A stretch of DNA of 64,000 bases from Verrucomicrobiota bacterium (GTDB lineage: Bacteria > Verrucomicrobiota > Verrucomicrobiia > Opitutales > Opitutaceae), in the NCBI GenBank assembly GCA_023416735.1, contig JAEZGX010000014.1:1-64000 (forward strand). Reading direction: 5' to 3'. The first letter of the stretch is position 1. Every line of letters starts with the position of its first letter. The notes under the pieces are model-generated. The model made no database searches. It saw only the letters and a program-made list of their open reading frames with translations, and was not told where the DNA came from. Positions 43,960 to 52,605 of this stretch are shown here, piece by piece. The translations under genes and the position numbers were made by a program.

Positions 43960-44511
43960 TCACTCCCGGCGATCCTTTTCACTCGTGCCCAGCTTCAGCG
44001 GCACCTGCTCCGGCAGCGTTGGCCGCGGCGGCTCCTCCACGGGCGGCGCAAACGCCTGCTCCCATCGCGCCCGCATCCACTCGCGTCGCATCTCTTCCGT
44101 TTCCGTATATTGCAGTGGCGCATTCTCCGGCACGCCATGCGTCAGCACCGGCCGCGTCAGCTGCGGAATCGAACGAAAATAATACACGTCACCATTTCGC
44201 AGCACTTCGTAGAACAACGAATACGACTTCCGCGCCGTGTCCCACATCGCAACTTCCGTGATGTCGTTCTTCCACACCGCAAACTCGCTCCACTGCGCAA
44301 ACACCGCCTCGATTTCGCTCAGCACCGGCCGGTCGAGTCGCACCGTCGTCGGCGCGACTTTTGGCGGCGGCGGAGGCGGCGGAGCGTCGGGCAGCGACCA
44401 CACGAACAATGCGCCCAGCACGAAACCCAACGTGATCCACGAAGGCGTCTTCGAGAGCTTCGAGGGCGACACCGGCCTTTCGCTGCTCTCTTCTTTTTCC
44501 TCCTCGTCCAT
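43960..44511 (-). CDS. Hypothetical single-pass membrane protein
   Basis: 183 residues. Acidic N-terminus (MDEEEKEESSERPVSPSK), one membrane helix (WITLGFVLGALFVWSLP, about 25-41), a run of seven prolines, then about 120 residues outside the membrane. No family is recognised. A conserved look is found at FAVWKNDITEVAMWDTARKSYSLFYEVLRNGDVYYFRSIP. It sits between acpS and nnr in one leftward operon. Confidence 0.6.
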   Translation of the reverse strand: MDEEEKEESSERPVSPSKLSKTPSWITLGFVLGALFVWSLPDAPPPPPPPKVAPTTVRLDRPVLSEIEAVFAQWSEFAVWKNDITEVAMWDTARKSYSLFYEVLRNGDVYYFRSIPQLTRPVLTHGVPENAPLQYTETEEMRREWMRARWEQAFAPPVEEPPRPTLPEQVPLKLGTSEKDRRE

Positions 44512-44517
44512 GGCGCT

Positions 44518-44931
44518 TCAGGCCCGCACGACGGCCGCGACGGCCATCGCATAATTTTCCGTGTGCGAAAGCGTGAGCAGCACGTGCGTCCCGCCCACGT
44601 GCGCCAGCAGCGCCTCGCCCTGCGCGTCGAGCCGCACCTTCGGTTCATGGCGCTCGCCGTGGTAAACCGAGATCGATTTCCAACTGAGTTCCGCGCCGAT
44701 TCCCGTCGTGAAACATTTCGACACCGCCTCCTTCGCCGCGAAGCGCGCGGCGATATGCTTGTGCGGATGCGCCATTCCCGCGCAATACGCGCGCTCTTCT
44801 TCCGTCAGGATGCGATCGATGAACCGATCGCCATGGCGCAGCACCACGCTTTTGATTCGCGACACTTCGATGAGGTCCGCCCCCAGGCCGATCAACACGC
44901 CTCCGGGAGGAAGTTGAAAGTCGAATTTCAT
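44518..44931 (-). CDS. acpS: Holo-[acyl-carrier-protein] synthase
   Basis: 137 residues. Typical motifs: GVLIGLGADLIEVSRIKSVVLRHGDRFIDRILTEEERAYC (magnesium Asp in GADL) and ARFAAKEAVSKCFTTG. It attaches the phosphopantetheine arm to acyl carrier protein. Six bases upstream of the hypothetical gene, 13 downstream of pdxJ. Confidence 0.95.
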   Translation of the reverse strand: MKFDFQLPPGGVLIGLGADLIEVSRIKSVVLRHGDRFIDRILTEEERAYCAGMAHPHKHIAARFAAKEAVSKCFTTGIGAELSWKSISVYHGERHEPKVRLDAQGEALLAHVGGTHVLLTLSHTENYAMAVAAVVRA

Positions 44932-44944
44932 CCCGCGGGTTCGT

Positions 44945-45691
44945 TCACGCGTTCATCCGCACCTTCATCTCGCGCACCGCCTCTTCAATCCCGGTGAAAA
45001 TCGCGCGGCTTATGATGCTGTGGCCGATGTTCAACTCGTGGAGATGCGGCAATCCCCGCAGCTCCGCGATATTCACATAGTTGATACCGTGGCCCGCATT
45101 CACCACCAACCCTAGATCGCGCGCGCGCACCGCGCCGATCCGCAGCCGCTGAAATTCCCGCGCGCGCTCCTTCTCGTCGAAATACGCATTGGCATACGCA
45201 CCCGTATGCAACTCCACCCAGGGCGCCTTCAACTCCGACGCCCACTCGATCTGCGGCTCGTCGGGATCGATGAACAAGCTCGTCTTGATCCCGGCCGCGT
45301 TCATCGCGTCGACGACCGCCGCCACGCGCTCGCGATTGCTCACGACGTCGAGTCCGCCTTCGGTCGTGATTTCCTGCCGGCTCTCCGGCACCAGGCACAC
45401 CGAATCCGGCTTCAACTTGAGCGCCAGCTCCGTCATCGCTGGCGTGCACGCCATTTCCAAATTCAAACGCGTCGCGATCGACTCGCGCAAACGCCACACA
45501 TCGCGCTCCTGGATGTGCCGCCGATCCTCCCGCAAATGCACGGTGATCCCGTCCGCCCCGGCGCGTTCGCAGAGCTGCGCCAACAACACGGGATCCGGTT
45601 CCACGGCGCCGCCACACGTCGCGTCGTTGTCGCGATAGCGCGCCTGCCGGAGGGTCGCGCAGTGGTCGATGTTGACGCCGAGCAAGATCAT
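44945..45691 (-). CDS. pdxJ: Pyridoxine 5'-phosphate synthase
   Basis: 248 residues. Start ILLGVNIDHCATLRQARY is the family hallmark; the active site has the DGITVHLREDRRHIQERDV stretch, and GHGINYVNIAELRGLPHLHELNIGHSIIS closes the barrel. It makes vitamin B6 from 1-deoxyxylulose phosphate and aminoacetone phosphate. It leads the pdxJ-acpS-hypothetical-nnr-dprA operon. Confidence 0.96.
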   Translation of the reverse strand: MILLGVNIDHCATLRQARYRDNDATCGGAVEPDPVLLAQLCERAGADGITVHLREDRRHIQERDVWRLRESIATRLNLEMACTPAMTELALKLKPDSVCLVPESRQEITTEGGLDVVSNRERVAAVVDAMNAAGIKTSLFIDPDEPQIEWASELKAPWVELHTGAYANAYFDEKERAREFQRLRIGAVRARDLGLVVNAGHGINYVNIAELRGLPHLHELNIGHSIISRAIFTGIEEAVREMKVRMNA

Positions 45692-45783
45692 CGGAGCGCG
45701 GCACTATAGTTTGGCCGTTGCGGAAACCAAGAAATGAATCGCCGCATCCGGCCGTTCATGGCTTTTTCCGACACCACTGCACC

Positions 45784-46485
45784 GTGACACTCCCTTCGCC
45801 CAAACGAGAAAACCTCCTTCTCAATCTCGCCTTCAACCTCGCGCTGCCCGCCTTCGTGCTCTCCAAGCTGAGCAAGCCCGAATGGCTCGGCCCCGTCGGC
45901 GGACTCGTCGTCGCCCTCGCCTTCCCGCTCGGCTACGGGGTGTGGGACTTCATCCAGCGCCGTCAGGCAAACTTCATTTCGATCATCGGCTTCGTCAGCG
46001 TGCTGCTGACCGGCGGACTCGGCCTCCTGAAAACCGACAACTTCTGGTTCGCCGTGAAAGAAGCCGCCGTCCCGACCGTCATCGGCATCGCCGTGCTTGT
46101 CTCGCTTAAATCGAAGCGTCCGCTCGTGCACACCTTCCTCTACAACGAGCAGGTGATCGACGTCCCCAAGGTCGACGCCGCACTCGCCGCCCGCAACAAC
46201 CGCGCCGGCTTCGAACGCCTGCTCGTCACGTCGAGCTATCTGCTGACGGCGTCGTTTCTCATCAGCGCCGTCCTCAACTACGCTTTGGCGCGCTATCTCC
46301 TGAAAAGTCCCGCCGGCACTCCCGAGTTCAATGCCGAACTCGGCAAGATGCAACTCCTGAGCTGGCCCGTGATCGTGCTGCCGAGCATGGCCATGACACT
46401 CTACGCGCTCTGGCGGCTACTCGCCGGCGTGCAGAAACTCACCGGTCTCGCGCTCGAAGAAGTCTTCCACGCCCAGAAAAAATAA
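45784..46485 (+). CDS. Integral membrane protein, VC0807/septation-protein-A-like
   Basis: 233 residues from a GTG at 45784. The start is chosen because ENLLLNLAFNLALPAFVLSKLS is the family beginning. About six membrane helices. A conserved-looking LVHTFLYNEQVIDVPKVDAALAARNN loop and a final IVLPSMAMTLYALWRLLAGVQKLTGLALEEVF follow. The family role is not established; assignment by pattern. Divergent from pdxJ, with a bidirectional terminator after it. Confidence 0.65.
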   Translation: MTLPSPKRENLLLNLAFNLALPAFVLSKLSKPEWLGPVGGLVVALAFPLGYGVWDFIQRRQANFISIIGFVSVLLTGGLGLLKTDNFWFAVKEAAVPTVIGIAVLVSLKSKRPLVHTFLYNEQVIDVPKVDAALAARNNRAGFERLLVTSSYLLTASFLISAVLNYALARYLLKSPAGTPEFNAELGKMQLLSWPVIVLPSMAMTLYALWRLLAGVQKLTGLALEEVFHAQKK

Positions 46486-46504
46486 GGCGGGTCCAAGACC
46501 CGCC
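46486..46504. terminator. Bidirectional terminator between the membrane protein and gltA
   Basis: GGCGGGTC (46486-46493) and GACCCGCC (46497-46504) with loop CAA. A run of T is found on the minus side (TTATTTTTT) and a weaker T-tract on the plus side. Confidence 0.8.
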
Positions 46505-46528
46505 TTGTGATTCGACCTCGCGCGAAGA

Positions 46529-47833
46529 TTACCCGCGCTGCTCTATCGGCACGTATTCCCGCGTCTGCGGGCCGACGTAGATCTGCCGCGGCCGATAGAT
46601 CTTCAACTTCGGGTTCTGCGCGACTTCGCGCCACTGCGCGATCCATCCCGGCATGCGTCCGATCGCGAACATCACCGTAAACATGTTCAACGGAATCCCG
46701 AGCGCGCGCATGATCAGACCCGAGTAGAAATCGACGTTCGGATAGAGCTTCCGCGAAATGAAGTAGTCATCGCTCAACGCCACTTCCTCGAGCTTCATCG
46801 CGATGTTGAGCAGCGGATCGTCTTTGATGCCGAGCGAGCCAAGGGCCTTGTAGAAACTCGCTTTGATGATCTTCGCGCGCGGATCGTAATTCTTGTAAAC
46901 GCGGTGGCCGAAGCCCATCAGCCGCTCGCCCTTTCCGGCTTTCGCCGCGGCGATGAATTTCGTGCCGTCGTCACCTTCGTCGTGGATGCTCTGCAGCATC
47001 TCGAGCACCGCCATGTTCGCGCCGCCATGCAGCGGGCCCCACAGCGCGTTCACGCCGGCGGAAATCGAGGCGAACAGATTCGCGCCCGCCGACGCCACCA
47101 TGCGCACCGTCGAGGTCGAGCAGTTCTGCTCGTGATCGGCGTGCAAGAGCAGGAACAGATTCAACGCCGACGCCACTTCCGGCGTCGCGACATACTCGGT
47201 GAAGGGTTCCGAGAACATCAGGTGCAGGAAGTTCTCGCAGTATCCAAGATCCGGACGCGGATCGTTGAACGGCATGCCGCTGTTCACGCGAAAAATGTGG
47301 GCCGCGATCGTCCGCACCTTCGAAATCGCGATCGCCGCCGCCTCGTCGAAGTGCTCGATGTCGCGTTGGTGATTGTTGCTGGCGAGGTGCGGATAATACG
47401 CGCCGAGCGCATTGAAGGTCGCCGACAGCACCGCCATCGGATGCGAGTCGCGCGGGAAATTCTGCAGGAATCGCAGCATGCCTTCGCGCAAGCGCGCGTT
47501 CGTCGTCAGCCGCTTCGAAAAGCCCTGCCGCTGCTCCTTCGTCGGCAGCTCGCCATACATCACCAAGTATGCGGTCTCGACGAAACTCGAATGCTGCGCG
47601 AGTTGTTCGATCGGATAACCGCGGTAACGCAGCACGCCGGCCTCGCCATCGATGAAGGTGATCGAACTCGTGCAGGAGCCCGTGTTGCCGAAACCATCGT
47701 CAAACGTGATCGCGCCCGTCTCCGCTCGCAGTTTCGCTATATCGATCCCGCGCTCGCCCTCGGTGCCCACAATCATGGGCAGTTTGTAGTCCTTGTCGTC
47801 GAGGTGGAGTGTAGCGGGAGGGAGGGTAGCCAT
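46529..47833 (-). CDS. gltA: Citrate synthase
   Basis: 434 residues from MATLPPATLHLDD. Active site: HADHEQNCSTSTVR, the His of GPLHGGANMAVLEML, and FGHRVYKNYDPRAKII (catalytic Asp nearby). The TFDDGFGNTGSCTSSITFIDGEAG N-terminal part places it in the type II (Gram-negative hexameric) group. It condenses acetyl-CoA with oxaloacetate. The longer frame would add 21 residues unlike the family. Confidence 0.96.
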   Translation of the reverse strand: MATLPPATLHLDDKDYKLPMIVGTEGERGIDIAKLRAETGAITFDDGFGNTGSCTSSITFIDGEAGVLRYRGYPIEQLAQHSSFVETAYLVMYGELPTKEQRQGFSKRLTTNARLREGMLRFLQNFPRDSHPMAVLSATFNALGAYYPHLASNNHQRDIEHFDEAAAIAISKVRTIAAHIFRVNSGMPFNDPRPDLGYCENFLHLMFSEPFTEYVATPEVASALNLFLLLHADHEQNCSTSTVRMVASAGANLFASISAGVNALWGPLHGGANMAVLEMLQSIHDEGDDGTKFIAAAKAGKGERLMGFGHRVYKNYDPRAKIIKASFYKALGSLGIKDDPLLNIAMKLEEVALSDDYFISRKLYPNVDFYSGLIMRALGIPLNMFTVMFAIGRMPGWIAQWREVAQNPKLKIYRPRQIYVGPQTREYVPIEQRG

Positions 47834-47953
47834 CGTCGGCGAAACGAAGCCAAATCCATGCCGCTGGCAAAGCAATCTTGCGCCAGATTCTGCCAATTTC
47901 GCCGCATCGTTTCCCGCGATAGGAAACGTTATGCGCTGTATCGGTTCTCCTGA

Positions 47954-48592
47954 TTACGCGCCGGCCGCGACGGTCGCGAAGTTCCGGTAGATCTGCAGTC
48001 CCTTCGCCTGGCTTTTCTCGGGGTGAAACTGCGTCGCGAACACCCGGCCACGTCCCACGGCCGCCGTGAAGGTCCCGCCATAATCGCACTCCGCCAACAC
48101 CAGCTCTGCATCCCGCGGCACACAGTGAAAACTGTGCACAAAATAAAACGACTCGCCTTCGCGCGTCAGCGAGTTCGCCAGCGGCGAATCGGTCTGCCGA
48201 AACGTCACCGTGTTCCAACCCATGTGCGGAATCTTGATCTCCGCCGGACGCTGGAAACGCACCACTTCGCCGGGAAGAATTCCCAGCCCTTTGACGTCGC
48301 CTTCCTCCGAGCGCTCAAACAGCGCCTGCATCCCAAGACACACGCCCAAAAACGGCCGATCCGCGGCGATCCACTCGCGCACGGCATCATCCAACTTCGT
48401 CGCCCGCAGCGACGCCACGCAGTCGCGCAGCGCGCCCACGCCCGGCAACACCAGCCCCCGCCCGCCACTCGACGCGAGCTCCTCCGGCGTGCGCACGACG
48501 CGCGGCTCCGCCCCGACTGCCTCAAGCGCCTTCGTGACGCTGCGCAGGTTGCAAATACCGGTATCGATGACGGCGATGGGAGTGGCACTCAT
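47954..48592 (-). CDS. hisH: Imidazole glycerol phosphate synthase, glutaminase subunit HisH
   Basis: 212 residues from MSATPIAVIDTGICNLRS. Catalytic Cys in GVCLGMQALFE, His/Glu in ATQFHPEKSQAKGL, with the HisH-specific YFVHSFHC. It supplies ammonia to HisF, which is not in the window. It is the last his gene visible here; its start codon abuts the REP pair at 48593. Confidence 0.95.
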   Translation of the reverse strand: MSATPIAVIDTGICNLRSVTKALEAVGAEPRVVRTPEELASSGGRGLVLPGVGALRDCVASLRATKLDDAVREWIAADRPFLGVCLGMQALFERSEEGDVKGLGILPGEVVRFQRPAEIKIPHMGWNTVTFRQTDSPLANSLTREGESFYFVHSFHCVPRDAELVLAECDYGGTFTAAVGRGRVFATQFHPEKSQAKGLQIYRNFATVAAGA

Positions 48593-48657
48593 GTCGGAGC
48601 GAGCTTGCTCGCGATGGAAAATCGCGGTGAACGAATCGCCTGCAAGCAGGCTCCTAC
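48593..48657. repeat. REP pair (REPIN-like) in the hisB-hisH spacer
   Basis: GTCGGAGC with GAGC/GCTC stem (48593-48615), then 19 bases, then the inverted copy of the GTAGGAGCC element (48635-48657). The two cores face each other as in REPINs. On the minus strand the second element supplies the hisB stop (TTG TAG GAG, TAG at 48654-48656), and the first one ends right at the hisH ATG. Confidence 0.75.
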
Positions 48658-49256
48658 AATTTTCCTTTTGTCGAGGGCAGCAAATCCGCCGCGCGCGGTT
48701 CGATCTGAGTCGCCGCGTCGAGCGCACGTCCGAGCCCCTTGAAAATCGCCTCGGCCACGTGATGCGGCTCCTCCCCATAGATGAGCTGCACGTGGAGATT
48801 CGCCCCCAGCGCATTGCTGAAGGCGCGGCAAAATTCCTTCACCAGCACGATGTTGAAATCGCGCACGAACATCGTTGGCGCATTCGCCTCATAAACCAGG
48901 TGCGGCCGCCCGCCGACATCCACGACGACGCGCGCGAGCGATTCGTCCATCGGCAGCAGAAAAAATCCATAGCGCTTGATGCCGACTTTGTCGCCGAGCG
49001 CTTCCTTGAACGCCTGCCCGAGCACGAGCCCGACATCCTCGACCGTGTGATGATAATCCACCTCCACGTCGCCGATTGCTTTCACTTCGAGATCGAACAA
49101 CCCATGCTTCGCGAACAGCGTCAGCATGTGGTCGAAAAACGGCACGCCGGTATCGATCTTCGCCGCGCCGCGACCGTCGATCGCGAGCGAAAGCGTGATA
49201 TCGGTCTCCGCCGTTTTGCGGGAAACCTGCGCTACGCGTTGGGAGCCTTTAGCCAT
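48654..49256 (-). CDS. hisB: Imidazoleglycerol-phosphate dehydratase
   Basis: 200 residues from MAKGSQRVAQVSRKTAE (ATG at 49256). Manganese-binding His motifs DYHHTVEDVGLVLG and GEEPHHVAEAIFKGLGRA. It is the stand-alone form without the phosphatase domain. Starts inside the 3' end of hisC (25-base overlap). The stop is formed by the REP element, with the ordinary C-terminal RAADLLPSTKG and two further codons (KL) after the family end. Confidence 0.95.
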   Translation of the reverse strand: MAKGSQRVAQVSRKTAETDITLSLAIDGRGAAKIDTGVPFFDHMLTLFAKHGLFDLEVKAIGDVEVDYHHTVEDVGLVLGQAFKEALGDKVGIKRYGFFLLPMDESLARVVVDVGGRPHLVYEANAPTMFVRDFNIVLVKEFCRAFSNALGANLHVQLIYGEEPHHVAEAIFKGLGRALDAATQIEPRAADLLPSTKGKL

Positions 49257-50335
49257 TCGTCGAGGGAGTTTTGCAGGACGAGCATCTCGTCGTCCGTGCC
49301 GACGCTGATGCGCAGGAACGAAGCGGTCAAGGCATGGCTCGGGAAGTAACGCACGAGCACTTTGCGCGAACACAGAAAATCGTAAGCCGCCTTCGCCACC
49401 GTCGGCCCGCTCTCTCCGCTGGCATTCTTCGGCTCCGTGAAAATGAAATTCGCCTGCGAGGGATACGTGAACCAGCCGCGTCCATTCGCGAACTGCTCTA
49501 CCGCCGCGTCGCGGGTCGCCTTCACTCGCGCCACCATCGCCGCGAAATATGCCGTATCGCCGATCGCCGCGAGCGCCGCGGCCTGCGAGAGGCGATTGAC
49601 GTTGTAGCTGTCGCGCACGCGATCTAGCAGGTCGATCACTTCGGGATGCGCCAGCGCATATCCCACCCGAATCCCAGCGAGCGCATAAGCTTTCGACAGC
49701 GTGCGCACCACCACGAGCCGCGGATGGCGCGCGAGCAATGACACAGCGTTCTCGTTCGCGAACGGCGCATATGCTTCGTCGACGATCAGCACGCCCGCGA
49801 ACTGCGACAGCGCTCGCTCGATTTCTGTATTCGAAAATCCAACACCCGTCGGCGCATTCGGCGAGGTGAGGAAAAATGCCCGCGCGCCTGATGCCGCGAT
49901 CCGCTCCACCGGCAGCTTCATCGAACGATCGAACTCGATCACCTCGGTCTTCCCATCCTGAATCGCCACCAATACCGGATAAAGCGAGTAGCTCGGCAGC
50001 ATGTATCCGGCGGCTGGATTCGTCCCGACGAACACTCGCATGAGCAGGTTCAGAATGTCGTCCGATCCATTTCCCACGATGACATTTCCCTCGGCGACGC
50101 CATGCATCCGCGCGATCGCCGCGCGCAAAGGAGCACTCTTGGGATTCGGATAAAGCCGCAGCGAAGCGCCGTCTTCGCCCAATTCCTGCCGCACCGCTTC
50201 CGCCACACGCGGACTCGGCGGATACGGACATTCATTCGTGTTGAGCTTCACCCAACCTGCTTCCGTCGGCTGCAAGCCAGGCGTGTAGGCGTGAAGTTTT
50301 TCAACGTGAGGGAGAGCGAGAGAAGATAAGTTCAT
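49232..50335 (-). CDS. hisC: Histidinol-phosphate aminotransferase
   Basis: 367 residues. Family segments: LNTNECPYPPSPRVAEAV, VGNGSDDILNLLMRVFV, the PLP lysine in RTLSKAYALAGIRVGYAL, and RISVGTDDEMLVLQNSL at the end. It transaminates imidazoleacetol phosphate. It lies 60 bases after hisD and overlaps hisB by 25 bases. Confidence 0.95.
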   Translation of the reverse strand: MNLSSLALPHVEKLHAYTPGLQPTEAGWVKLNTNECPYPPSPRVAEAVRQELGEDGASLRLYPNPKSAPLRAAIARMHGVAEGNVIVGNGSDDILNLLMRVFVGTNPAAGYMLPSYSLYPVLVAIQDGKTEVIEFDRSMKLPVERIAASGARAFFLTSPNAPTGVGFSNTEIERALSQFAGVLIVDEAYAPFANENAVSLLARHPRLVVVRTLSKAYALAGIRVGYALAHPEVIDLLDRVRDSYNVNRLSQAAALAAIGDTAYFAAMVARVKATRDAAVEQFANGRGWFTYPSQANFIFTEPKNASGESGPTVAKAAYDFLCSRKVLVRYFPSHALTASFLRISVGTDDEMLVLQNSLDEWLKAPNA

Positions 50336-50395
50336 GGAGCCTGCAAAGGCGCATCAGCAGAGTTCGAAGGGTTGGCGCGCTTTGCGCCCGGTCGG

Positions 50396-51691
50396 CTATT
50401 GCACCCGGATCTTGGCCGAGCGCCCGTGCGCATCGAGGCGCTCCATCGCCGCGAACGCCGCGACGACCGGCTCGCCTTTCTTGAGGCTCTTGCGGTCGTA
50501 ACGCACGATGCTGGTCCGTCGCAGAAAATCTGTCGCGCGCATGCCGCTGAAATACCGTCCCGCTCGGCCCGTGGGTAGCACGTGACTCGGCCCCGCCGTG
50601 AAATCGCCCAAGGCCGTCGGCGTATCATTGCCGATCATGATCGCTCCGGCCGTCGTCACCAGCTTCACCAGCTTCTTCGCGGACGCGTCGTTCACGAGTA
50701 GTTCAAGATGTTCCGGCGCCACGTAATTCGCGACCTCGGCCGCTTGTGCGAGCGTCTTCACCTCCACGGCAAGAAAGCCGTGCTCCAGCACACGCTGCGT
50801 CTTTTCCGACCGCGCGAGAAACTGCAGCTGATTCTGCACCTCGACCGAAATCGCATCGATCAACGCCGCCGAGGTGGCGACCAGATAGATTTTCTCGCGT
50901 CCTGAACCATGCTCCGCCTGCGCCAGCAAATCCGCCGCCGCATAATCGATCCGCGCCGTTTCGTCCGCGATCACCATCACCTCACTCGGGCCTGGCAGGC
51001 CATTGACTCCCACCGTGCCAAACACCTGGCGCATCGCCTCGCAGGTGTAGGCATTGCCGGGTCCAAAAATTTTGTCGACCGCCGGAATCGTGGTCGTGCC
51101 ATACGCCATCGCCCCCACCGCCTGCACGCCGCCGACGCGATACACTTCCGTCACTCCGACCAGGTGCAGCGCGGCCAGGAGTCCATCCGTAATTTTCCCT
51201 TCGGAATTCGAAGGCGTGAACACCGCAATTTCCGGGCAGCCCGCGATCTTCGCGAGCGTCACCGTCATCAACACCGTCGAGACCAAAGGCACTTGTCCGC
51301 CCGGCACGTAGAGCCCGACGCGGCGAATCGGATCGAACTTCTCGCCGATCAACGCGCCGTGCGGATTCTTCGCCGTCCAGCCTTTCGGCAAACCGCGTTT
51401 GTTGAACGCCACGATACTTTCGTGCGCGGCCACCAGCGCCTTGCGCTCCGCATTCGGCAGCCGCTTCGCCGCCGCGGCGATCTCGGCCTCCGGCACGCGC
51501 AAATCGCGCGAGCGCAAACGCGCCCCGTCGAACTTCGCCGCATAATACACGACCGCTTCATCTCCGCGCTGCCGCACATCGGCGAGGATCGCGGCGACGG
51601 AGTCCGAAATTTCCCGCGGCACCACCGCGTCGCGACAGAACTCCGCCAGATCGGCGGCGAAAGTTTTGGAGGCGTAGTTCAGCGTGCGCAT
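50396..51691 (-). CDS. hisD: Histidinol dehydrogenase
   Basis: 431 residues from MRTLNYASKTFAADL. Diagnostic: RRVGLYVPGG, VGGVQAVGAMAYGTTTIPAVDKIFGPGNAYT, LPGPSEVMVIADETA, and LAQAEHGSG (zinc His and catalytic His). It makes histidine from histidinol in two oxidations. The frame extends upstream without homology, so this start is preferred. Confidence 0.96.
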   Translation of the reverse strand: MRTLNYASKTFAADLAEFCRDAVVPREISDSVAAILADVRQRGDEAVVYYAAKFDGARLRSRDLRVPEAEIAAAAKRLPNAERKALVAAHESIVAFNKRGLPKGWTAKNPHGALIGEKFDPIRRVGLYVPGGQVPLVSTVLMTVTLAKIAGCPEIAVFTPSNSEGKITDGLLAALHLVGVTEVYRVGGVQAVGAMAYGTTTIPAVDKIFGPGNAYTCEAMRQVFGTVGVNGLPGPSEVMVIADETARIDYAAADLLAQAEHGSGREKIYLVATSAALIDAISVEVQNQLQFLARSEKTQRVLEHGFLAVEVKTLAQAAEVANYVAPEHLELLVNDASAKKLVKLVTTAGAIMIGNDTPTALGDFTAGPSHVLPTGRAGRYFSGMRATDFLRRTSIVRYDRKSLKKGEPVVAAFAAMERLDAHGRSAKIRVQ

Positions 51692-51767
51692 GGAGGTCTT
51701 GAGGAGGTTTCGCAGGAGCGTTCGATCGACGCGCTTTTCCATCCGGCGGACGGGCCACCCATCGAAA

Positions 51768-52520
51768 TCATCGCAAGGTGGGTAGAGGCACCGCGAAGAG
51801 TTCCGACGGGAAGGTCTCGTTGACCGTGATCTTCTCGAAAGTGATGGTGCGCGCTTCCGTGCCGTTGTCGTTCTTCTGGGCGATCCGGAGTGTCTTGGCA
51901 AAACGGATACCACCCGAGGTCATTTCGCCTTCTTCACGGATGTTGCTGTTCTCGTCACCTGTATAAACCAACTCCCCCGTCGCTTCGTTGAAGTAGCGGT
52001 AGTAGATGAGCGTCGGGCTATGAATGAACGCCACCTTCCGGCAGCTCACCCCGTCGATCGTCACGGGCCCCTGGTCCTCCACCGTTCCACCGATCTTCTC
52101 GATGCCCCGGAAAAACGACAGGTTCTGCCACACGTCGGCGCGAAGCTGTTTGATCTGGTCCACGCCCAACTGGCTCTGCTGCCAGTTCGTGGGATCGGAC
52201 GCGTCCGTGACGCGACGCCACGCATCGTATCCATCCAGCGCGCTCACCTCGATCATCTCGTCCGATGAGATCTCGATGCGTTGTTGCGCGGGTTTTTGGA
52301 GATAGATCTCGATCCGATACTGCGCTTGCTTGGTCGGATCGCGCGGGTCCGGCGCCGTCATCGTGCCGACATAATGAATCGACTTCACCGCATCGAGCAC
52401 GTGATCGGGAGCCAGGCGGGCGCGGGCCTTCGCGATGATCGCGGGCTCGGCGGCCTGAACGGCGACCGTGGCAACAAAAGCGAGAGCAACGGCGAGCACG
52501 CGAAGCGGGGGTAAAATCAT
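51768..52520 (-). CDS. LolA-like outer-membrane-lipoprotein-sorting domain protein
   Basis: 250 residues from MILPPLRVLAVALAFVATVA with a signal peptide ending near VQAAE. The mature part has the LolA/LolB-like half-barrel pattern: DAVKSIHYVGTMTAPDP, YRIEIYLQKPAQQRIEI, DGYDAWRR, and PTLIYYRYFNEATGELVY. It may be a periplasmic lipid or lipoprotein carrier. It precedes hisD by 76 bases on the same strand, so it may be in the his transcript, though its function does not fit histidine synthesis. Confidence 0.75.
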   Translation of the reverse strand: MILPPLRVLAVALAFVATVAVQAAEPAIIAKARARLAPDHVLDAVKSIHYVGTMTAPDPRDPTKQAQYRIEIYLQKPAQQRIEISSDEMIEVSALDGYDAWRRVTDASDPTNWQQSQLGVDQIKQLRADVWQNLSFFRGIEKIGGTVEDQGPVTIDGVSCRKVAFIHSPTLIYYRYFNEATGELVYTGDENSNIREEGEMTSGGIRFAKTLRIAQKNDNGTEARTITFEKITVNETFPSELFAVPLPTLR

Positions 52521-52605
52521 AAGGCGCGGAGCTTGAATAAAATTGGCCGGCGAGGGAAGCCAGCTTTGCCGCCGGCCCACCCCAGCCGTTACGTCTGACG
52601 CGACC

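Noticed and set aside
48654..50231. 525-residue frame covering hisB and part of hisC
   Set aside because: Only the last 200 residues match IGP dehydratase; the remainder is out-of-frame hisC. The real hisB start is at 49256.
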